DNA of 64,000 nt from Shimia thalassica (lineage in GTDB: Bacteria > Pseudomonadota > Alphaproteobacteria > Rhodobacterales > Rhodobacteraceae), in contig NZ_CYTW01000002.1 of the NCBI RefSeq assembly GCF_001458215.1, positions 605,384 through 669,383 of the forward strand, given 5' to 3'. Shown here piece after piece: positions 36,959 through 45,962 of this stretch. A model generated the notes under the pieces. It did no database searches and was not told the origin of the DNA. It worked only from the letters and a program-made list of their open reading frames with translations. The translations under genes were made by a program, and so were the position numbers. The first letter of the stretch is position 1, and each line of letters starts with the position of its first letter.

Positions 36959-38992
36959 TCAAATATCCTTGCAAATCCTCAGGGCATCAAAAAGGGCGGC
37001 ATGAATGTTGCGCCCTGCGATCGCATCCCCCAGTCGGGCAAGCATAAATTTGCCCTCGGGGTGCGTATTCTGGAACGGGTTCAATCCGGCAACCATCGCG
37101 TCTTGATCCACTTGCCCCGAATTGAGGGACGCTGGTTTCAGATCGTGGAAAAGTGCGTCCATAGGGGTGATGCCATGTTCAACGACGACATGATCAACAA
37201 TGTGATGGCTGGTTTCACCAGTCAGGACATGGCGCAGCGAGACCTCTTTGCGATTGCCCGAGCGTGCCACACCAACAAGATCCTGAAAACACTCAAAAGA
37301 CACACCCTGTTTGGCAAGGTCGCGTAACACCACCGCCGAATTTGTCGGGCCAAGGTCATGCGCGGTTGCGCGATCCGGTGACACATGCCTGACGCGACAG
37401 CCTATTCGCGCCAGAACGTCCGCACAAACCAATGCAGGGTGATCTCCGACCTCGTCGAACAACAGAACATTACCTGTCACACGCGCTTCGCCAGACAGCA
37501 CCTCCCAGCTGGATTTTATCATGTCGGCGCCGTCCATCTCGGGTGAGTCCGGCCAGCCACCTGTCGCAATGATCACGACGTCCGGATGTTCCTCCAGCAC
37601 TTCGTCGCTCTCGGCGTAGGTGTTCAGGTGCAGATCAACGCCAAGTGTTGTCACCTCGGTGATCAACCAATCCGCAACGCCCCAGATCTGTCGGCGGATC
37701 ATACCGGCGCTGGCCAGTTTGAGCTGCCCGCCCAACCGGTCACTCGCTTCAAACAGCACGACTTTGTGTCCCCGCAGCGCGGAAATGCGCGCCGCTTCCA
37801 GACCGGCGGGACCGCCCCCCACGATAACAACCTTTTTCTCGACCTCGGCCCGTGTAATCACATGAGGCATCGTCGCTTCACGTCCCGTGGCTGGATTGTG
37901 CCCGCAAACCGCGGCTTTGCCTTGGTTCACGCGATCCACGCAATAGCCAAGACCCACGCAAGGGCGAATGCGGGTCTCGTCTCCGCGTTGCAGTTTTTGA
38001 ACCAGATGCGGGTCGGCCATTTGGGCACGTGTCATTCCGATCAAATCAACATGCCCCTCGGAAACGGCGTGGCGTGCCGTCGCGATATCGGCCACCCCAC
38101 CGGCGTGCAAGATCGGCAGATCGACAGCCTTGCGGATGCGCCCTGCCACGGTCAAATGAGGGGCAGAGGGCATGCCCATTGGTGGGATCCATCCGGCCAG
38201 ACCCAGATCATCGTAAGGCGCGCCGGCGAGAATATTCAGAAAGTCCACTGCGCCCGTTTCGGAAATCTTCTGCGCGATTTCAACGCATTCATCCGCAGTC
38301 AGCCCACCTTTGGTCAGCTCGTCACCGGTGAGCCTCATCCCCATAACAAAGTCCGGGCCGACGGCCTCTCTCACAGAGTGAACCACCTGCATCGTCAACC
38401 GCAACCTGTTGTCCAGCGTTCCGCCGTAATCGTCATCTCGCGTGTTGATCAGAGGCGACAGGAATTGCCCCAATAGGTGTGAGTGGGACAGAAGCTCAAT
38501 GCCATCAAAGCCGCCTTTTTGACAGCGTCTGGCGGCATCTGCGAACTGGGCTATGACGCGGTTGATATCCTCGATTTCCATGGTTTTGGGAAAGGACCGA
38601 TGCGCCCTTTCGCGGGTGCCCGACGGCCCCGCAACAGGAAGCCAGTGCCCGTCATCCCAAGCGGTCCTGCGGCCCATATGGGTAATTTGGCACATTACGG
38701 CGGCGCCATGTGACCGCACGCCATCGGTCAGCTTTTTGAACCACGGAATGATGCTGTCATCCCCGGCATACAGTTGTCCAAAAACCGAGGGGCTGTCTGG
38801 TGCGATGTTCGTAGATCCCCCGATGATGGTCAGACCAATGCCACCTTTCGCCTTTTCCTCGTGATACAAACGGTACCGGTCACGCGGATGCCCGTCTTCC
38901 TCGTAAGAGGGGGCGTGTGCCGTGCTTATTATGCGATTGCGCAGTGTCAGGTGGCGCAATTGGAACGGTTCAAGCAGCGGATCTGTCTTCAT
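36959..38992 (-). CDS. Old Yellow Enzyme-type NADH:flavin oxidoreductase with Fe-S site and C-terminal NAD(P)/FAD domain
   Basis: A 677-residue flavoprotein of the 2,4-dienoyl-CoA reductase/trimethylamine dehydrogenase class. The N-terminal FMN TIM barrel (about 1-340) carries FQLRHLTLRNRI, QITHMGRR, FDGIELLSHSHLLGQFLSP and LINTRDDDYGGTLDNRLR. Next comes a Cys cluster (C-x5-C-x11-C in PCVGLGYC...AAVCGHNP), then an FAD/NAD domain with VVIVGGGPAGLEAARISALRGHKVVLFE. Only three Cys are obvious at the cluster. Relatives act on methylated amines, betaines or unsaturated thioesters. It is divergent from a homocysteine S-methyltransferase-like gene, which supports use of a methylated substrate. Confidence 0.9.
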   Translation of the reverse strand: MKTDPLLEPFQLRHLTLRNRIISTAHAPSYEEDGHPRDRYRLYHEEKAKGGIGLTIIGGSTNIAPDSPSVFGQLYAGDDSIIPWFKKLTDGVRSHGAAVMCQITHMGRRTAWDDGHWLPVAGPSGTRERAHRSFPKTMEIEDINRVIAQFADAARRCQKGGFDGIELLSHSHLLGQFLSPLINTRDDDYGGTLDNRLRLTMQVVHSVREAVGPDFVMGMRLTGDELTKGGLTADECVEIAQKISETGAVDFLNILAGAPYDDLGLAGWIPPMGMPSAPHLTVAGRIRKAVDLPILHAGGVADIATARHAVSEGHVDLIGMTRAQMADPHLVQKLQRGDETRIRPCVGLGYCVDRVNQGKAAVCGHNPATGREATMPHVITRAEVEKKVVIVGGGPAGLEAARISALRGHKVVLFEASDRLGGQLKLASAGMIRRQIWGVADWLITEVTTLGVDLHLNTYAESDEVLEEHPDVVIIATGGWPDSPEMDGADMIKSSWEVLSGEARVTGNVLLFDEVGDHPALVCADVLARIGCRVRHVSPDRATAHDLGPTNSAVVLRDLAKQGVSFECFQDLVGVARSGNRKEVSLRHVLTGETSHHIVDHVVVEHGITPMDALFHDLKPASLNSGQVDQDAMVAGLNPFQNTHPEGKFMLARLGDAIAGRNIHAALFDALRICKDI

Positions 38993-39264
38993 GTGTGTCT
39001 CGGATTTAACGTAAATGCATAAAACAATTCACCCTTTCGGTTTCAAACTTCACGGGCCTGCATCTTTCCGCCTTGAAACAGGAGTTTTGCGACAAGGTCG
39101 TTTTTCTAACATCTGAACTATCGAAAAAGAGATGGGGTGCACATTCTCGCGACAATGAGGCGCTTGCACGAATGGCGTTGGTTTGGCGAGGCTTATCGCT
39201 CTTCAGTGACGCAAAGCCTTCCTCATGCTAGGGTGCAAAATACTGCACTGAGGAGGATTTCCCT

Positions 39265-40200
39265 ATGGCCTTGTATCGCGCCACCTTTCCGACTGCACAT
39301 ACCGATCTGTTTCTGGCCTATGTCGGTATGAAAACCGACCTGATGTTCAATCGTGGTGTCGACCTGCCGGGATTTGCGTCCTTTCCGCTTTTGAAAACGC
39401 TAATGGGCCGCACGCTTTTGGAAAGTTATCTGAAAGACATGATCACCCTTGGCAAAGCAGAGGGTGCGGGCGTGATCCTTGAAAGCCCGACGTGGGTTGC
39501 GAACCGGGACAGGGGCGCGGCCCTTGGATATACGCCCGTCGATTTAAAGCGATTTAATCAACAGGCCATCGCTATGATGGTGGAAGCGCGGGCAAAATAC
39601 GGTGATGCGCCAACAGTGATCAGCGCAAACCTCGGGCCGCGCGATGATGCCTATGCCCCTTCGGCACAAATGGATGCGGACAAGGCGCAAGCCTATCACG
39701 CGGAACAAATGTCGTTTCTGCCCGAGACAGAAGTGGACGTCATCGGCGCATATACCTTGGCCTATCCAACTGAGGCAATCGGCATCGTCCGGGCCGCGCA
39801 TCAGTACGACCTGCCGGTTGTGATCTCTTTCACGGTGGAAACAGATGGCCGGCTGCCCACCGGCACCTCGTTGGGAGAAGCCATTCAGGAGGTGGACGCC
39901 GCAACCGGGGGATACGCCGCCTACTTTATGATAAACTGTGCGCACCCAGAGCATTTTGCTGCTGCGCTGGTTGATGCCCCCTGGATGCAACGTGTCAGAG
40001 GTATTGTCGCAAACGCTTCAAGATGCAGCCACGCCGAACTCGACGAAGCAGAAGACCTTGATGACGGCGACCCGCATGAGCTGGCAGAACAACTGTTCGA
40101 CATTCGGCAACGTTTCCCAAATATTTTTGTCTTGGGAGGATGCTGTGGCACGGATATGCGCCATATGCACCAGATCGCGAAAGCGCATCGCCCCGCCTAA
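39265..40200 (+). CDS. Homocysteine S-methyltransferase family protein
   Basis: A 311-residue TIM-barrel methyltransferase of the BHMT/MmuM type. The start ATG has GAGGAGG upstream. Zinc ligands are visible as the Cys of INCAHPEHF near residue 228 and the C-C pair of VLGGCCGTDMRHM at the C-terminus. NLGPRDDAY and ESPTWVANRD segments fit the substrate side. It would move a methyl group from a methylated compound to a thiol such as homocysteine, but the donor is unknown. Divergent from the OYE-type flavoprotein. Confidence 0.88.
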   Translation: MALYRATFPTAHTDLFLAYVGMKTDLMFNRGVDLPGFASFPLLKTLMGRTLLESYLKDMITLGKAEGAGVILESPTWVANRDRGAALGYTPVDLKRFNQQAIAMMVEARAKYGDAPTVISANLGPRDDAYAPSAQMDADKAQAYHAEQMSFLPETEVDVIGAYTLAYPTEAIGIVRAAHQYDLPVVISFTVETDGRLPTGTSLGEAIQEVDAATGGYAAYFMINCAHPEHFAAALVDAPWMQRVRGIVANASRCSHAELDEAEDLDDGDPHELAEQLFDIRQRFPNIFVLGGCCGTDMRHMHQIAKAHRPA

Positions 40201-40324
40201 GCCTGTATTCGAGCCGGTCGCCGGAGGTTGTTGAGCCGCAACAGTTTTTAACGTCAGGTGTGACAGGCAAAGTTGGGCGGAAACCGGAACTTCGCTGCGA
40301 GTGCAAGTCGGGCTAAAGCCATTA

Positions 40325-40664
40325 TCAGAAGCAGACATCCACGTTCTGCTGTTTACAGGTCATGTGTAAACTCCTGCCATTGGCGACCTTGATTTCAACC
40401 GAGGCCTTCTGGATGCCCCCGCAGCCGACTGGCGCAAAGGCGACAGGCATCCGGACCGCTTCATCGGGCATCGTTGTGCGGGTATTGATGCTGCTAACAC
40501 CGAAGCCTACGGCTTGACGGATTTTCACCTTTTTGAAAACAATTTGGGTTACTGTGGAACATCAAATCCGTGTGGGATTCACTTTCCGCAAAGTCATAGA
40601 ACATCTTGGGCACGCGCTGTTTGACGAGCCGGCGAAAATCCTTGGCGCATGCGGTCGTCGGCAT
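40325..40664 (-). pseudogene. Broken FMN-dependent L-2-hydroxyacid dehydrogenase (lldD-like): frameshifted and truncated
   Basis: An ATG at 40664 behind AAGGAGG (which overlaps the sulfatase stop) opens a frame that reads DFRRLVKQRVPKMFYDFAES, the conserved N-terminus of L-lactate dehydrogenase/glycolate oxidase-type FMN proteins. After about 44 residues the homology moves to the next frame (from about 40550 to 40325), which reads KIRQAVGFGVSS, then MPVAFAPVGCGGIQKA, the conserved FMN-domain phrase of the same family. The protein is then lost after about residue 110 of some 380. So this is the remnant of the last gene of the tct-sulfatase operon. Confidence 0.8.
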
Positions 40665-40676
40665 GCTGGGACCTCC

Positions 40677-42191
40677 TTAAGCCATTCCCACCGGCACCTG
40701 ATTGGGCCGCATATCGTTCGGGCGCGACATCAGGATTTCGCTCAGGTCAGCCTTCATCGAGGCATAGTCGGGGTCGTCGAACACATTACAAAGCTCATGT
40801 GGGTCATTTTCCAGATCATACATTTCTCCGGCGCCTGACTGCAGATCAATGGTCAGTTTAGCCGTCTTGCTGCGCACCGTGCGCAAGGACAATCCGACGC
40901 CCACGCGACCGGGCAGAAGTTCCCATTCGCTCATGGCGGCATCACGCGTACCGTCGCCTGAGATGACCTCGCGCATGGACTGGCCGTGAATGTCCATCAG
41001 GCTGTCTGCCCCGGCCCAATCCATGAAGGTCGCCCCCAGATCGAGGGTCGAAAGCGGCTCAAAGCTGACTTTGCCAGCGGGCACATCGGGCCCTTTCACG
41101 ATGGCGCGGACATTCAAAAGGCCCTCGAACGGCATCGGCCCCTTCAGAACCAGGCCGTGATCGCCCAGCCAGTCACCGTGGTCGGCTGTGTAAACGATAT
41201 AGGTGTTGTCGGCCAAACCCTGCGCTTCGAGTTCGGTGATGATGCGCCCGACTGAATGGTCGATCAAAGACAACTGACCATAAGTATTTGCAATCACTTC
41301 GCGCAATTGATCGTCCGGAATTTCCGGGTATCGAGAATAGCTTGTGCGGATCTCGGCGCCCTTGCCTTCGATCTTGGTCTCGACCGCCGCCTTGTGCCAC
41401 CACGGCCGGCCCTCAAAGTCGCGGGTTCTGTGCTCCGGCAGGTCCACGTCTTCAGGCCGGTGCAGCGACGCCCACGGTTCGGGGCAGTCAAACGGGTGAT
41501 GCGGATCGGGGAATGAGACCCACATGCAGAACGGGTCTTCGTGTTCCTGCTTGAGGAAGTCTATCGCCCTGTCGGCGATCCAGGTCGAGTTGTGGTAAGC
41601 CACTGGCAGTTTTGACGACCAGACTTGCGGCGCATCCTTGTGCTCGTGATGGCTCTCCCACAAGAGTTTGTTTTTCTGCTCGCCCCGGCCGTCAGCGTAG
41701 TACCATTCTTCATAGGCCAGCCCGGCGGGTGGCTTCTCGGGGTGCCACCAGTTGTGGCCAATGTGGACAAGCTCGGCATGATCGAACCCCATGTAAGGCC
41801 CGCGCCACCCTTCCGGCACCTTGGCTGATCCGGGAATGGACTCGACCGTGTCGCTGTCGCCAAAGGTGTGATAGGTCGCGAAATGCGCCTTGCCGATCTT
41901 GGCCGTGCGATAGCCCGCCGCAGAGAGCGAGGCCGCAAAGCCTTTCTCGCCCAGCTCGGGATCCAGATCGATGCCGTTGTCATGCACGCCATGGGTCCGT
42001 GGCAACAGGCCTGTCAGGATCGAGGCCCGCGCGGGCTGGCAGACCACACAAGGCGTCACAACCGTTTCAAGGCTGGTGCCTTCGGCGGCCAGCATGTCCA
42101 GATGTGGGGTGTAGACATTGCGCCCGCGAAACCCATAGCAATCGCCGCGCTGTTGGTCGGACGTGATGAACAGAATGTTTGGGCGTGTCAT
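40677..42191 (-). CDS. Sulfatase (formylglycine-dependent), choline-sulfatase/arylsulfatase type
   Basis: A 504-residue cytosolic sulfatase; no signal peptide. The start is the ATG at 42191, whose A overlaps the tctA stop as ATGA, so it is translationally coupled to the transporter. The metal site begins at ITSDQQRGD (D12, Q13), the formylglycine motif is C51-Q-P-A-R, and the second metal cluster is YTADHGDWLGDHG near residue 310. The D-Q in place of D-D is seen in choline-sulfatase and phosphonate monoesterase-like members. It should hydrolyse a small imported sulfate ester. Confidence 0.93.
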   Translation of the reverse strand: MTRPNILFITSDQQRGDCYGFRGRNVYTPHLDMLAAEGTSLETVVTPCVVCQPARASILTGLLPRTHGVHDNGIDLDPELGEKGFAASLSAAGYRTAKIGKAHFATYHTFGDSDTVESIPGSAKVPEGWRGPYMGFDHAELVHIGHNWWHPEKPPAGLAYEEWYYADGRGEQKNKLLWESHHEHKDAPQVWSSKLPVAYHNSTWIADRAIDFLKQEHEDPFCMWVSFPDPHHPFDCPEPWASLHRPEDVDLPEHRTRDFEGRPWWHKAAVETKIEGKGAEIRTSYSRYPEIPDDQLREVIANTYGQLSLIDHSVGRIITELEAQGLADNTYIVYTADHGDWLGDHGLVLKGPMPFEGLLNVRAIVKGPDVPAGKVSFEPLSTLDLGATFMDWAGADSLMDIHGQSMREVISGDGTRDAAMSEWELLPGRVGVGLSLRTVRSKTAKLTIDLQSGAGEMYDLENDPHELCNVFDDPDYASMKADLSEILMSRPNDMRPNQVPVGMA

Positions 42192-43786
42192 GTGTTGTCT
42201 GCCTTTGGCTTGCGGAGAGAAAGAAAAATCACGGCGATGGCACACAGGATGAATGTGGCCGCGATCGGGCTTTTGAGAAGGAACCAGGGATCACCACCGG
42301 TTGCGGAAAATGCCTGTCTTGCGGTGTCTTCGATACGCCCGCCGAGGACAAACCCGATGACGAACGGGAGAGGAGAGATTCCGAAGCGCATCATGAAGTA
42401 GCCCAGAATACCAAACCCGAAGGCAAACCAGATCGCGCTCATCGAGGTTTCCTGAACATAGAGGGATGCAAGCGTCAGCAGCAGGACAACGGGCAAGAGA
42501 TACTGTTTCGGGATACGGACGAGAGCACCCAGTGAGCGCATGAAGAGCCCACCGACGGTCCAATTGAGAAGATTGGCCAGAATCATGGTCGTGAAAAGCC
42601 CAAAGGCAATCACGAGTTCAGGGTTCAGGTCGGATGAAAACTTGAAAACAGCTGGTCCCGGATTGAAGCCGCCGATGGATTCCGCTGCGAGGATCAGGAA
42701 AACGGCAGCCGTGTTGCCGGGAATGCCAAGCGACAGAACCGGAATGAGGTTGGCGCCGGACACAGAGGAATTAGCGGCTTCTGTTGCGGCAATACCTTCG
42801 GGCGCCCCCTGTCCGAATTCTGGATCTTCGGGTCTTTTCTTTTTGGTGTGAATGCGTTTGCCGGTCGCGTATCCGATTGTCGCGGCAAGAGTTGACCCGA
42901 CACCAGGAAGTGCCCCGATGGTGGTGCCGATGATGGCTGACCTGCCGATATACGGGAAAATGCGTCGGATATCGGACCAGTGAAGGCGCTGGTCCCCTTC
43001 GTCCTGCGCGATTTCGATCTCGCCTGTTCGGCGGGTCTGGCTCCATAGGTTTTCCAACTCACCAAAGATGGCCCCGATCACGAGCACGCCAATGACTGCG
43101 GCGGTGATTGGTATCCCGTCGGACAACGCGTCGCTGCCAAAACTGAGGCGCGGATAGAAGTCTTCTCCTGTCCCGATATAGACAGCCAGCAACCCAAGGC
43201 CGCAGCTAAGCAGGCCCTTTGCGGCGGACCCACTGACAACAGCAGCAATAAAACTGAGAGACAGGATCAAAAGGGCCGTCTTTTCAGGAAGGTCCAGATA
43301 GGATTCGACCAGAATTGCCAGAAATGGTGCGCAGACAATCAGAACGATGTCCGAGAACGTGTCCCCAGTGACAGACGAGAAATGTGAAACCTTGAGCGCT
43401 TTGCGGGCCTTACCCGCTTGCGCCATCGGATAGCCGTCCAGCGTGGTCATATAGGCGTCGGGCGTACCGGGGGTGTTGAACAGGATCGCCGGAACTGCAC
43501 CACCGACAGTGGACCCTTTCATGACACCGATCAGGAAGCCCATCACCGGCAACAGCGCGTCTGAATTGAAGCCGAAAATCGAGATGAGGATGGGTAGAGA
43601 AATCGCCATTGCAATCACCCCGCCCAATCCGGGCGTGGCGCCAACAACGATGCCAAGGACCAGACCGAAGGCGACCATCATCACGGTGATCGAGACCGAA
43701 ACACCAAGGAGAGAGAATGCCTCTGGCCCCTGAAAAACCGCGAGTATGCCAAGCCAGATATAATCAAGAGTGCCCAGATCGGTCAT
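42188..43786 (-). CDS. tctA: Tripartite tricarboxylate transporter, large permease subunit
   Basis: A 532-residue permease with about 11-12 membrane segments. Signatures are GIVVGATPGLGGVIAMAISLPI near the N-terminus, the second, related GALPGVGSTLAATIGYATGKR near residue 300, and NTPGTPDAYMTTLDGYPMAQAGKA. It belongs to the tctCBA unit; its start overlaps the tctB stop by one base and its stop overlaps the sulfatase start. It brings in an organic anion, here presumably the sulfated substrate. Confidence 0.96.
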   Translation of the reverse strand: MTDLGTLDYIWLGILAVFQGPEAFSLLGVSVSITVMMVAFGLVLGIVVGATPGLGGVIAMAISLPILISIFGFNSDALLPVMGFLIGVMKGSTVGGAVPAILFNTPGTPDAYMTTLDGYPMAQAGKARKALKVSHFSSVTGDTFSDIVLIVCAPFLAILVESYLDLPEKTALLILSLSFIAAVVSGSAAKGLLSCGLGLLAVYIGTGEDFYPRLSFGSDALSDGIPITAAVIGVLVIGAIFGELENLWSQTRRTGEIEIAQDEGDQRLHWSDIRRIFPYIGRSAIIGTTIGALPGVGSTLAATIGYATGKRIHTKKKRPEDPEFGQGAPEGIAATEAANSSVSGANLIPVLSLGIPGNTAAVFLILAAESIGGFNPGPAVFKFSSDLNPELVIAFGLFTTMILANLLNWTVGGLFMRSLGALVRIPKQYLLPVVLLLTLASLYVQETSMSAIWFAFGFGILGYFMMRFGISPLPFVIGFVLGGRIEDTARQAFSATGGDPWFLLKSPIAATFILCAIAVIFLSLRKPKADNT

Positions 43787-44328
43787 CAGACATCCCCATT
43801 CGGTGGTAGCAACACGTCGTCAAATGGCAGATCATACAGCGCGATGATGACAACCACCGCCACGAGCGCGATCCACAAAGCACGCCAGGTCACGCGCTGT
43901 TCGACAAAGGACACGATGCAGAAAACCATCGTGCCGCCCCCAATGACAAACCCGATGTATTTCCAGGGCGCGGTGTCACGCAACAGCCTGTATTCATCCG
44001 CACCAAACAAGCTGGCCGCAATCGGCCCGGTCCAGCGCATCAATAAAATGCCAACGATTCCGAAGATCGAGATCGCTCCGATAAAGGCCAGATTGTAACG
44101 TGTCGGGTGCAGGTCAAGCGTTTGGCGTTCAAACAAGAGCATGACACCTGCAATCAGGATGAAACCCGCAGCCAATGTCGGTGCAAGACTGTCGCCAGCG
44201 ATATAGCGGCCGCGTTTGCGCTCAACCAACCACGTCTCGGTGTCGAGCGGTATCCAGATGAAGGCAAGGATCAAAGCGAATGCAATGCATCCCACACCCA
44301 GTGCCGTGCTGGCAGAGAGCTTACGCAT
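43786..44328 (-). CDS. tctB: Tripartite tricarboxylate transporter, small permease subunit
   Basis: A 180-residue membrane protein with four predicted membrane helices (about 10-27, 50-68, 82-100 and 120-175 containing two). Position between tctC and tctA and length match TctB, which is poorly conserved in sequence. Overlaps tctA by one base. Confidence 0.88.
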   Translation of the reverse strand: MRKLSASTALGVGCIAFALILAFIWIPLDTETWLVERKRGRYIAGDSLAPTLAAGFILIAGVMLLFERQTLDLHPTRYNLAFIGAISIFGIVGILLMRWTGPIAASLFGADEYRLLRDTAPWKYIGFVIGGGTMVFCIVSFVEQRVTWRALWIALVAVVVIIALYDLPFDDVLLPPNGDV

Positions 44329-44397
44329 GTCGGTCTCGCTGGCTGGTAGAAGATCGCGGGCGGCGGCGACCGCCGCCCAACTTGTATGCGCGTCGCT

Positions 44398-45345
44398 TTA
44401 GTCAGCGGCGGCGGCAATCAAAGCGCCCGAGGAGTCAAAGTCCTGCTGAAGCGCGGCATCCAGAGCGTCACCCGAGATAACAACGGGGCCTCCAAAGCCT
44501 TTGGTGATGAACGCGTTGGCCTTGCCACCTTCGGTGTTCACAACCTTTGCAATTGCAGCTGCGATCGCCTCACGCGCTGCAGGGTCCATGTTCGGCGGAC
44601 CTGCAAACAGGAATGCTGTTTCATTGACATAGTCGACGCCAAATTCAGACAACATGGGCGCATCAGGTGAGTTCTTGAGCGGTTCACTGCGTGCAGAGGC
44701 CAGTTCGACCATATCGCCTGCAGCAACCGCCTTGGCCTGGATACCGGCGCCAAAACCGACATCCATGTCACCCGCGTTCAGGCCGTTCATAACAGCCTTG
44801 CCGCCCTTGACGGAAATAATGTTGAAATCAACGCCATTTTCCTTGCCCGCGATATAGGCCAGATCGCCCAGCATACCGGTCATCACGCCAAAGCGGATAT
44901 CTTCTCCGGCTTTGGCGGCCTCGATGACATCGCCAAAGGTTTTCCATCCTTTAGACGCCAGTGCAACGATGGCCATCTGCGTACCGGCCGTGGTCGTGAT
45001 TGCGGTCACGTCGGTGGGTTTGCCCGCTTTGGCCGCGGCCATGTTATAACCGAGTGTCTCGGTTACGATCATGCCGATGACGGTTCCGTCGGTGGCGCCG
45101 TCCTTGAGCGCATTGACCGCGTTCAGCCCGCCCTTGCCTGTGACTTGCTCGGGAATGATTTTCCATCCGTGAAGTGCTTCGAGCTCTTCGGCGATCAGGC
45201 GGGCCTGCGTGTCTGCACCGCCACCTGCAGCGAAAGCAATGACCATTTTGATAGGACCTGGCGGTGTCCAGTCTGCAGCAATGGCCGCTGTAGACGTGCT
45301 TAACGCAGTAGCTGTGACTGCTGCGAATTTGAGTAACTTCTTCAT
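44398..45345 (-). CDS. tctC: Tripartite tricarboxylate transporter, periplasmic substrate-binding protein
   Basis: A 315-residue binding protein of the Bug/TctC family. The start is the ATG at 45345 behind GGGAGGAAAGC. Signal peptide MKKLLKFAAVTATALSTSTAAIA. The ligand-pocket loop is KMVIAFAAGGGADTQARLIAEELE, followed by NKxG-type VTGKGGLNAVNAL. First gene of the tct-sulfatase operon, divergent from marR with a large palindrome between them. Its ligand defines the pathway substrate. Confidence 0.94.
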   Translation of the reverse strand: MKKLLKFAAVTATALSTSTAAIAADWTPPGPIKMVIAFAAGGGADTQARLIAEELEALHGWKIIPEQVTGKGGLNAVNALKDGATDGTVIGMIVTETLGYNMAAAKAGKPTDVTAITTTAGTQMAIVALASKGWKTFGDVIEAAKAGEDIRFGVMTGMLGDLAYIAGKENGVDFNIISVKGGKAVMNGLNAGDMDVGFGAGIQAKAVAAGDMVELASARSEPLKNSPDAPMLSEFGVDYVNETAFLFAGPPNMDPAAREAIAAAIAKVVNTEGGKANAFITKGFGGPVVISGDALDAALQQDFDSSGALIAAAAD

Positions 45346-45396
45346 GCTTTCCTCCCTGAAGCGCAAATCTGTTGGCATCACTTCTCGATTGAAAAG

Positions 45397-45430
45397 GTGG
45401 AAAAGTCAACAATCAAGTTGACATTTCCAC
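45397..45430. promoter_or_regulatory. 34-bp palindrome between tctC and marR: candidate MarR operator
   Basis: Arms of 14 bp (GTGGAAAAGTCAAC at 45397-45410 and GTTGACATTTCCAC at 45417-45430) are complementary at 13 of 14 positions around a 6-bp spacer. A TTGAC -35-like sequence lies in each arm, so a bound repressor could close both divergent promoters. A smaller repeat, GACA-AAT-TGTC at 45437-45447, is adjacent. Confidence 0.7.
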
Positions 45431-45470
45431 TAAATTGACAAATTGTCCCTAAGACGGAGGACGCCAAAGA

Positions 45471-45959
45471 ATGACAAATTCGCGAGACAATGCGATCGAT
45501 TTGGGATTGCTTCTGCCCTTTCAGATTTCTCAGCTAAACTCTGCGCTGAACGCGCAAGCGAAGGTTATCATCACGCGCTATGGTGATCTGAATCTTGCGC
45601 AATGGCGGATCGTCCGAGTGATTGCCCTTGGGATCGAAAACACGACGACACCAGTGCGCAAAGCCACGGGGATCGACAAAAGCCAATTCAGCAAGATGCT
45701 GAGCACCCTCGAGAAAAAGGGCTATGTGGTGCTGCATCCAAATGAAGAAGATAAGCGGCAACATGTTATTGAATTAACAGAAAAAGCACGCATCGCGCAT
45801 GAACGGCTTGGTCCGGTGCTGGACGAACGCCAGCGGCATCTGGTGGCGGCGCTGACCGAAGAAGAGCTGGCGGTCATCTACAAGGCGATCAAGGTCATGG
45901 CGGACGCCGCGCAAAAGACCGATTTCAACATCCCGATTTCCGAAATGGAAGAAGAGTAA
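45471..45959 (+). CDS. MarR family transcriptional regulator
   Basis: A 162-residue winged-helix regulator with the MarR HTH (IGIE...TPVRKATGIDKSQFSKMLSTLEKKG) and wing (YVVLHPNEEDKRQHVIELT), followed by the dimerisation helix. First gene of a five-gene unit; the sulfatase begins 3 bp after its stop. The palindrome upstream of it is a natural operator. Its ligand is probably the sulfate ester or its product. Confidence 0.93.
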   Translation: MTNSRDNAIDLGLLLPFQISQLNSALNAQAKVIITRYGDLNLAQWRIVRVIALGIENTTTPVRKATGIDKSQFSKMLSTLEKKGYVVLHPNEEDKRQHVIELTEKARIAHERLGPVLDERQRHLVAALTEEELAVIYKAIKVMADAAQKTDFNIPISEMEEE

Positions 45960-45962
45960 GCC

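Noticed and set aside
40325..40528. First read as an IS66 TnpA remnant
   Set aside because: The other frame just upstream encodes the N-terminus of an FMN-dependent hydroxyacid dehydrogenase, and this piece continues the same family; no IS ends or transposase nearby.
40533..40838. A 101-codon plus-strand open frame
   Set aside because: It is the mirror of the pseudogene and sulfatase end.
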